Of a stretch of 19,536 bases of DNA, positions 14,849 to 19,536 are shown in pieces. The first letter of the stretch is position 1, and the number at the start of each line of letters is the position of its first letter. The DNA lies in the NCBI GenBank assembly GCA_041656175.1, contig JBBAEA010000060.1:1-19536 (forward strand). The letters run 5' to 3'. Position numbers and translations under genes: made by a program. This DNA is from JBBAEA01 sp041656175 (lineage in GTDB: Bacteria > Myxococcota_A > Bradymonadia > UBA4248). Under the pieces are notes generated by a model. That model worked only from the letters and a program-made list of their open reading frames with translations, ran no database searches and was not told the DNA's origin.

Positions 14849-14903
14849 ATGCGAATTATTCAGGGCATCCTTGGGTAGACTCTGATGAGTGCAAAAACAG
14901 TAG

Positions 14904-14924
14904 GGGCAGGTTTCAAACCTGCCC
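14904..14924. repeat. 21-base inverted repeat (GGGCAGGTTT / AAACCTGCCC)
   Basis: Ten-base arms around a single central C, perfect in both arms. As RNA it would be a GGGCAGGT/ACCTGCCC hairpin with a five-base loop. The base composition differs from the AT-rich surroundings. It is probably a dispersed REP-like element. It lacks a U-tract and is far from any stop, so it is not a terminator. Confidence 0.6.
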
Positions 14925-15039
14925 TTGATTAAAACTTTGATTCGTTCAAAGCTCTCTGAGAGGGGTTTTGTTTATATTATTTTGAGAGGGAGGATGTAGA
15001 TGTAATAAACGAGTCTTTTAGTATAGGGTGGAGTTTATT

Positions 15040-15048
15040 TGTTATAGT
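15040..15048 (+). promoter_or_regulatory. Candidate extended -10 promoter
   Basis: TGTTATAGT fits the extended -10 form TGnTATAAT with one mismatch. No good -35 is seen. A start near 15055 would transcribe the 51-aa ORF and the dehydrogenase gene. Confidence 0.4.
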
Positions 15049-15085
15049 ATACAAGATGTGTTAGTATATCTTAGTGTTGTTAGAC

Positions 15086-15241
15086 ATGGCTATAACGGTT
15101 GTTTACTTTATATTTTTCTTTGGGTATTGCTTTTTGTTGTATCGTGCGTATTGGGGCGCATTTTACTTGCATTTAGTTATAAAATGTAGCAATATGCCGC
15201 GCGAGCCAGCAGACGTGGTGTCTGTGTCATTTTATTATTAG
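15086..15241 (+). CDS. Possible 51-aa small membrane protein
   Basis: Starts MAITVVYFIFFFGYCFLLYR, giving one strongly hydrophobic, aromatic segment (about 3-32 with a Tyr-Arg break), then a short polar tail. It ends 17 bases before the dehydrogenase start and follows a candidate extended -10 element by about 38 bases. It lacks a recognisable RBS and sits in AT-rich DNA, where Phe/Tyr-rich frames arise by chance. No family recognised. Confidence 0.3.
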   Translation: MAITVVYFIFFFGYCFLLYRAYWGAFYLHLVIKCSNMPREPADVVSVSFYY

Positions 15242-15244
15242 CAT

Positions 15245-15253
15245 AAGAGGTGG
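15245..15253 (+). promoter_or_regulatory. RBS deciding the dehydrogenase start
   Basis: AAGAGGTGG ends about six bases before GTG 15259, a normal spacing. The frame's earlier GTG at 15250 overlaps this site, so 15259 is preferred. Confidence 0.65.
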
Positions 15254-15258
15254 TTGTT

Positions 15259-17763
15259 GTGTCTCATGTCTTTTTAACCCAAGCGCAGTTTTTACATGAA
15301 ATTAATCGTTGCGATTTTTGCGAGGAGAAACCTTGTCGACAAGCCTGTCCTGTCAATTGTTCGCCAGCAGATTTTATTGCTGCCGTTCGTGGTGGGGATG
15401 CATGTGACTACGCTCGTTCAGCTGCTGAGATCATGACCATGAACCCCTTAGGCGGTGTTTGCGGCGGTATTTGCCCGGATACGCACTGCCAGTCGGCTTG
15501 TTCCCAGAAGTTGCTAGGTAACGGGGCGATTGAGATTCCGCGATTACAAGCGACGATCATCAATCGTGCTAAAGAGCTTGGTGTTATGCCTAAGCTCCAA
15601 AAGGCGGAGAGGCGAGGTAAGAAAGTCGGCGTAGTGGGTGGCGGTCCTGCTGGGCTTGGAGCGGCGATGGTGCTCTCGCAGCGAGGCTACGATGTGACTA
15701 TCTTGGAGAGACGCAATTATTTGGGTGGAGCAGTGGCGCTTATTCCTGAGGATCGACTGCCCGCGTCTGTGCTAAAGACTGACGTTGACTGGGCGATTGA
15801 AGCGGCTGGGATTGAAGTACGCTTCAACACCGAAGTGCGGGATCCAACAAGCCTACTCAAAGAATTTGATGCCGTTGCGGTGACGACGGGTCTGCATAAT
15901 CCCATAAAGCTTGGTATTCCAGGCGAAGAGAATGCATTTTTTGGCAACACCTATCTCGTTAATCCGCCAAAACTGAGCGGGCGCATCGTCGTCGTTGGAG
16001 GTGGTGCGATTGCGGTAGACTGCGGTCTCAAGGCTTTGAAGCATGGTGCAAGCGCGGTAGAATTGGTATCGCTGGAGAAGTTCAACGAAATGCCCCTAAC
16101 GCCCAAGGAGCGCATGCACCTACTGGATGCGGGGATCGAGTTAGTAGGGCGCACGCGCTTGGCAGAGATCGAGGTTGTTGAGGGCAAGCTCGTTGCGGCT
16201 AAGTTTGTCCGCATTAAGCTTGACGGCGATGTCTTTAAACTCTCGGCGACAAGTGATGTCGAGGATTCCGAGTACACGCGTACGGACGTCGATCACATCG
16301 TTATTTGCATAGGTAACCGCGGTGACGCCAAGGTCGAGCATGAATCAATATTCTATGCTGGCGACGGTTGGTCTGGTCCTTCCACGGCGGTAGAAGCTGT
16401 TGCATCTGGCAAGAATATTGCTGCGCAGATTGATCGCTACCTCAAAAAAGAACCATTGCTTAAGATTGAGCGCAGCTATCCCCTCAAGAGCTACGAAAAA
16501 ATCGAAGGTTACAACGATTTACCAGTCTCATTAGAGACAGACTTCTTTGGTCGCAAGCTCCCAAACCCCTTCCTACTTTCGGCTGCACCGCCTTCGGACG
16601 GCTACGCTCAGATGAAGCGTGCCCTTGATGCTGGTTGGGCTGGTGGCGTTATGAAGACGGCCTTTGACGATCTTGATATTCACATTCCCGCAGGCTACAT
16701 GTTTGCGCTTGATGACTTGACTTATGGAAACTGTGACAACGTCTCTGAGCATCCGCTCAACCGTGTTTGTGCCGAAATCAAAAAGCTACGCGCTGAGTAC
16801 CCAGATCGCCTCATCGCAGCCTCCACGGGTGGTCCCATTACTGGAAACGATGAGCATGATCGCGCGGGTTGGCAGTCGAACACGAAAAAGCTCGATCAAG
16901 CCGGCGCCATGGCCGTTGAGTACAGCTTATCCTGCCCGCAAGGCGGCGACGGCACCGAAGGGGACATTGTTTCTCAAAACGCGGAGTTAACCGCCAAAGT
17001 CGTCGATTGGATCATGCAGGTCAGCGATCCCGAGATACCCAAGCTCTTTAAGCTCACCGCAGCGGTTACCTCGATCGCCGTTATACTTAAGGCGATCCGT
17101 GAAGTCCTTGATCGCTATCCTCACAAAAAAGCAGGCGTCACACTCGCTAATACCTTCCCGGCTCTAACTTTCCGCGATCACCTCGATTCGGATACCCACG
17201 CTTGGGATCAAGGTGTACTCATTGGTTTGAGCGGCCATGGTGTTACGCCCATCTCGAACTTGACGCTCTACTCCGTTGCCAACTCTGGGATTACCATCTC
17301 TGGAAACGGTGGCCCCATGAACTATCGTGATGCCGCTAACTTCTTGGCTCTTGGCGTAAATACCGTTCAGTTTTGCACCGTTGCCATGAAACACGGCGTT
17401 GGCATTATCAAGCACCTAACGGAGGGGCTATCTCACTTTATGGCACAGCGAGGAATTAATTCCGTCGACGAGCTCATTGGTCGCGGCAAAAACTCGGTTA
17501 CAGATTTCATGGATCTCACGGCGGTGAAGCAAATTCCGCAAGTCGATGAAGACCTTTGCATTGGCTGTGGAAACTGCGCGCGTTGTTCGTATTTCGGCAT
17601 TAGCTTTAATAAACAACGTAAAAAACCTGAAATACACGCAGAAAATTGCATTGGCTGTACGATTTGCGTTAAAAAATGCATGGCTTCGGCTCTTAGCATG
17701 CGCGATAGAACACAAGCCGAAATCAACGCTTATCCTGATCCGCTAAAGTGGAAGCAACCCTAA
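15259..17763 (+). CDS. PreT-PreA-type fused flavo/iron-sulfur dehydrogenase (dihydropyrimidine dehydrogenase family)
   Basis: 834 aa, close to the sum of the separate PreT and PreA subunits and with the domain order of eukaryotic DPYD. N-terminal Fe-S part: C18-x2-C21-x4-C26-x3-C30, then C68, C72, C77, C81 and Q97, which sits 16 residues after its Cys as the unusual Gln ligand of DPYD does. FAD site VGVVGGGPAGLGAAM (about 123-137) and NAD(P)H site IVVVGGGAIAVDCG (about 243-256). FMN TIM-barrel (about 425-725) with LSCPQGG carrying the presumed catalytic Cys (C559). The C-terminal ferredoxin domain has C767-x2-C770-x2-C773-x2-C776 and C797-x2-C800-x2-C803-x3-C807. The family reduces uracil or thymine with NAD(P)H, but several substrate-contacting residues differ here (see findings), so another substrate is likely. 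Soluble, cytoplasmic. A strong terminator follows; it appears monocistronic apart from the doubtful small ORF upstream. Confidence 0.87.
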   Translation: MSHVFLTQAQFLHEINRCDFCEEKPCRQACPVNCSPADFIAAVRGGDACDYARSAAEIMTMNPLGGVCGGICPDTHCQSACSQKLLGNGAIEIPRLQATIINRAKELGVMPKLQKAERRGKKVGVVGGGPAGLGAAMVLSQRGYDVTILERRNYLGGAVALIPEDRLPASVLKTDVDWAIEAAGIEVRFNTEVRDPTSLLKEFDAVAVTTGLHNPIKLGIPGEENAFFGNTYLVNPPKLSGRIVVVGGGAIAVDCGLKALKHGASAVELVSLEKFNEMPLTPKERMHLLDAGIELVGRTRLAEIEVVEGKLVAAKFVRIKLDGDVFKLSATSDVEDSEYTRTDVDHIVICIGNRGDAKVEHESIFYAGDGWSGPSTAVEAVASGKNIAAQIDRYLKKEPLLKIERSYPLKSYEKIEGYNDLPVSLETDFFGRKLPNPFLLSAAPPSDGYAQMKRALDAGWAGGVMKTAFDDLDIHIPAGYMFALDDLTYGNCDNVSEHPLNRVCAEIKKLRAEYPDRLIAASTGGPITGNDEHDRAGWQSNTKKLDQAGAMAVEYSLSCPQGGDGTEGDIVSQNAELTAKVVDWIMQVSDPEIPKLFKLTAAVTSIAVILKAIREVLDRYPHKKAGVTLANTFPALTFRDHLDSDTHAWDQGVLIGLSGHGVTPISNLTLYSVANSGITISGNGGPMNYRDAANFLALGVNTVQFCTVAMKHGVGIIKHLTEGLSHFMAQRGINSVDELIGRGKNSVTDFMDLTAVKQIPQVDEDLCIGCGNCARCSYFGISFNKQRKKPEIHAENCIGCTICVKKCMASALSMRDRTQAEINAYPDPLKWKQP

Positions 17764-17806
17764 GCGGCGCCTTAGCTGCTCTTTAATAGGGCGTTTTGTA
17801 TTCGCG

Positions 17807-17844
17807 TAAACAGACCCGTGCTCATGGAGCATGGGTCTGTTTTG
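17807..17844. terminator. Strong intrinsic terminator of the dehydrogenase gene
   Basis: Fifteen-pair stem AACAGACCCGTGCTC (17809-17823) with GAGCATGGGTCTGTT (17827-17841), including one G-T pair, loop ATG, then TTT. It lies 45 bases after the dehydrogenase stop. It also lies downstream of dinB on the other strand, where only TTTAC follows the stem, so action on dinB is less sure. Confidence 0.85.
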
Positions 17845-17893
17845 CTATAGAGCACTTTTTTGCAAGGGCGCTCTGGGAGCGAGAAAAACGATC

Positions 17894-19141
17894 TTAGGAT
17901 TTCCACGAATGCGTAGGTGGCCCTATACCTTGGGGAAGGGGCGAGGAGAGTTTTTTTGAACTGAGTATGGAAGCGGGTAATATACTTCTTTTTCCGAAAC
18001 GCTGTCGTATATCGTAGATGCTCTTTTCGAGGGCTTCGTTTTTGGCGATGCTTTCTCTGTCGGCAAAAAGCGAGCCTTGTAGGGGAAGGGCTGTGCTACT
18101 AAGTTCATAGACCGTAATCGTTAGTGCGCGTACGTTTTTTTGCCATAGGTAGTAGGTGCTAAAGAGTTTAAACGCCGTTTTGGCGATGAGCGCAGCACTC
18201 TGACTTGGCTGGGCAAGGCGCTCTTGGAACTGTTTAAAAACTAAGGCGCTATCGCGGATGGTGAGTTGTACGCCGCTAGCGCGTGTCTCGTTGTCGCGTA
18301 GTCGCTGAGATAGGTGTTGCGCCAAAAAGAGCAGAGCGCAACGCACTTCGTCGAGGCTGACTAAGTCGGCTGCAAAGGTTTGCCCATGGCCCATGCTTTT
18401 GTGGGGGATGGGGGTGTGGTTATAGAGGACGGGGGAGCTATCTAAGCCATTGGCGTTGATCCAAAGGGTGCTGCCGTTTTTACCTAAAATACGTTTAAGA
18501 AGTTGTGCGGGGCTGCGGGCTAGGTCGCCTATGCTGTGTATAGCGTAGAATTTGAGCTTTTCGCATGTGGAGCGCCCAACGCCCAAGAGCAGTGAAACGT
18601 CTAGGGGCCAAACAATGCTTTTGAACTCCTCTTTACGGATCAAGGTGACGGCATCTGGTTTTTTGAGATCTGATGCAAGCTTTGCAAAGACCTTGTTAAA
18701 ACTAACACCAATAGAAAGCGTAAAGCCAAGTTCGCGCTTGACTCGCTCCTTAATTTCGTAGGCGATCTCGCTGCCACTGCGCTGATTGAGAAGCGCTAGA
18801 CTTTGGCTTAAATCTAGCCAACACTCATCTAAGCCAAAGCTCTCCACTTGGTTTGTGTAGCTCTCATAAATCTTGCGCACCTCTTTGGAGTAGTGCAGAT
18901 AGGCATCGTAGTGCGGCGCCACAATGAGTAAGTTGGGGCACTTACGCTTCGCTTGCCAGATCACTTCACCCGTCTTTACACCGTAACGCTTTGCCGCTTC
19001 ACTCTTGGCCAGTACAATACCGTGGCGCTCCGCTTGGCTGCCACAAACCGCTATCGCTTTACCCCGTAGCGAAGGGTTTAGTACCGCCTCGATCGAGGCA
19101 AAACAATTATTGATGTCGCAGTGTAGAATAAGCCTTTGCAT
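17894..19141 (-). CDS. dinB: Y-family DNA polymerase (DNA polymerase IV type)
   Basis: 415 aa translesion polymerase for damaged templates. Catalytic carboxylates: D9 in HCDINNCFASIE and D105-E106 in VESFGLDECWLDL. F14 sits at the steric-gate position. The thumb/HhH region LLLGVGRSTCEKL follows, with a little-finger domain from about 245. LQGSLF at about 361-366 fits the Q-x-x-L-F beta-clamp-binding motif. Full length for Pol IV, with a 20-30 residue Ser/Pro-rich tail. ATG 19141 lacks an obvious Shine-Dalgarno. A LexA-type box (19173-19188) sits between a candidate promoter and the start, which suggests SOS control. No UmuD, ImuA or DnaE2 is adjacent. Confidence 0.92.
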   Translation of the reverse strand: MQRLILHCDINNCFASIEAVLNPSLRGKAIAVCGSQAERHGIVLAKSEAAKRYGVKTGEVIWQAKRKCPNLLIVAPHYDAYLHYSKEVRKIYESYTNQVESFGLDECWLDLSQSLALLNQRSGSEIAYEIKERVKRELGFTLSIGVSFNKVFAKLASDLKKPDAVTLIRKEEFKSIVWPLDVSLLLGVGRSTCEKLKFYAIHSIGDLARSPAQLLKRILGKNGSTLWINANGLDSSPVLYNHTPIPHKSMGHGQTFAADLVSLDEVRCALLFLAQHLSQRLRDNETRASGVQLTIRDSALVFKQFQERLAQPSQSAALIAKTAFKLFSTYYLWQKNVRALTITVYELSSTALPLQGSLFADRESIAKNEALEKSIYDIRQRFGKRSILPASILSSKKLSSPLPQGIGPPTHSWKS

Positions 19142-19172
19142 ACTAAAAGAGGGTGATTAAGGGTTTTATGCG

Positions 19173-19188
19173 GTGAACGCATGTTCAC
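19173..19188. promoter_or_regulatory. LexA-type SOS box upstream of dinB
   Basis: GTGAAC-GCAT-GTTCAC, a 6+4+6 inverted repeat, centred 39-40 bases before the dinB start. Its core matches the Gram-positive DinR/LexA consensus GAAC-RNRY-GTTC on both strands. It overlaps or immediately follows the transcript start predicted from the promoter at 19197-19225, the usual place for repression. Confidence 0.65.
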
Positions 19189-19196
19189 TGCTTTGA

Positions 19197-19225
19197 GCTT
19201 TAGCGACTTACACTGAACAAGTCAA
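19197..19225 (-). promoter_or_regulatory. Candidate dinB promoter
   Basis: On the minus strand -35 TTGACT (19220-19225), 17-base spacer, -10 TAAAGC (19197-19202). The -35 is good and the -10 weak, which fits a tightly regulated gene. The predicted transcript start is near 19190, next to the LexA-type box. Confidence 0.45.
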
Positions 19226-19436
19226 GAAGCAAAAACAAGCAAGCTAGGCTAAACTACAGAGTAGAGACCTTTGCACGGCTAGAAATTGTGAATTTAATTT
19301 TACAAATCCGATACAGTTTTAAACAAAATGAGACATTTTTTAGAGAAATATAAGCTAAAAATGCTAATAAAATAAGGCAAGGTGAAGATAGAATGACATT
19401 TTATTCGAAAAGTGCTTAAAAGCGTGCTTTCTTAGT
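19226..19436. other. AT-rich spacer without a recognised gene
   Basis: No open frame of note on either strand and no RNA gene recognised. The stretch is AT-rich (about 19285-19400) and ends at the GC-rich hairpin block. Confidence 0.6.
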
Positions 19437-19513
19437 GCCACAGCCGTCCAGGCTGTGGCCGCTTCGCGCGCGGCCTCAGCCGCGACCAATCGCTGACATC
19501 CATGTCGCGATTG
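19437..19513. repeat. GC-rich cluster of overlapping hairpins, right edge
   Basis: Four inverted repeats in 77 bases. GCCACAGCC-GTCCA-GGCTGTGGC is at 19437-19459. GGCCGC, seven bases, GCGGCC is at 19457-19475 and shares three bases with the first. GCGGC-CTCA-GCCGC is at 19470-19483. CAATCGC, a T bulge, GACAT-CC-ATGTC, GCGATTG is at 19487-19513. G-runs follow to the window end. Probably a dispersed repeat cut by the window; no coding evidence. Confidence 0.6.
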
Positions 19514-19536
19514 AAGGGGCGGGGGGTACGGGGGGG

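Larger units (their letters stand above)
14849..15085. other. Spacer upstream of the dehydrogenase gene
   Basis: AT-rich DNA between the repeat array and a possible small ORF. It holds a 21-base palindrome (14904-14924) and an extended -10 promoter candidate (15040-15048). No tRNA or larger gene is visible. Confidence 0.6.

Noticed and set aside
19262..19280. Possible insertion-sequence end (GAGACCTTTGCACGG)
   Set aside because: It recalls some IS termini, but no transposase, matching inverted end or target duplication was found in the remaining sequence.

Overview
The window looks like chromosomal DNA of a mid-GC, Gram-negative environmental bacterium of the former Deltaproteobacteria, most like Myxococcota or Bradymonadia. 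The pointers are eukaryotic-like Ser/Thr kinases with PEGA domains, an MJ0042-type zinc-ribbon membrane protein, an AAA/TPR regulator beside a kinase, and a large RND/MMPL exporter. The lineage is inferred from gene content only; no rRNA or tRNA gene was found.

Layout. 165-1607 (+) is a DUF58 protein, followed by an ATGA-overlapping 34-codon ORF. 1709-2297 is non-coding: repeats, then a promoter. 2298-6887 (+) is a tight cluster: AAA/TPR ATPase, membrane Ser/Thr kinase with PEGA domains, and a possible 44-aa ORF. It ends at a hairpin terminator shared with a convergent pair on the minus strand, a 59-aa 2[4Fe-4S] ferredoxin (6954-7133) lying downstream of a 1031-aa RND exporter (7259-10354). 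10355-10861 is a repeat-rich spacer. 10862-11881 (+) is the zinc-ribbon membrane protein. Convergent to it lie SprT-like metalloprotease (11994-12899), a zinc-ribbon pseudokinase (12945-13871) and rpsU with its own promoter and terminator (14012-14408), all minus. 14436-14848 is a fourfold TTTCGTG/CACGAAA repeat. Then come a possible 51-aa membrane ORF and a PreT-PreA type flavo/iron-sulfur dehydrogenase fusion (15259-17763, +), ending in a strong terminator. dinB (17894-19141, -) has a LexA-type box in its promoter region. The right edge is a hairpin-dense GC-rich block.

The ATPase/TPR and kinase genes look like the two halves of a PknK-type regulator. The pseudokinase and SprT-like protein probably form a second small unit. 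The rest are independent housekeeping or accessory genes.

The least explained signal is in the spacers. Two copies of an approximately 145-bp element (2060-2207 and 10642-10784) share a three-tier hairpin in which five base pairs change in a compensatory way between copies. Around them is a modular family of G-run hairpins (1-57, 1723-1774, 10511-10602). This is the best candidate for something undescribed.
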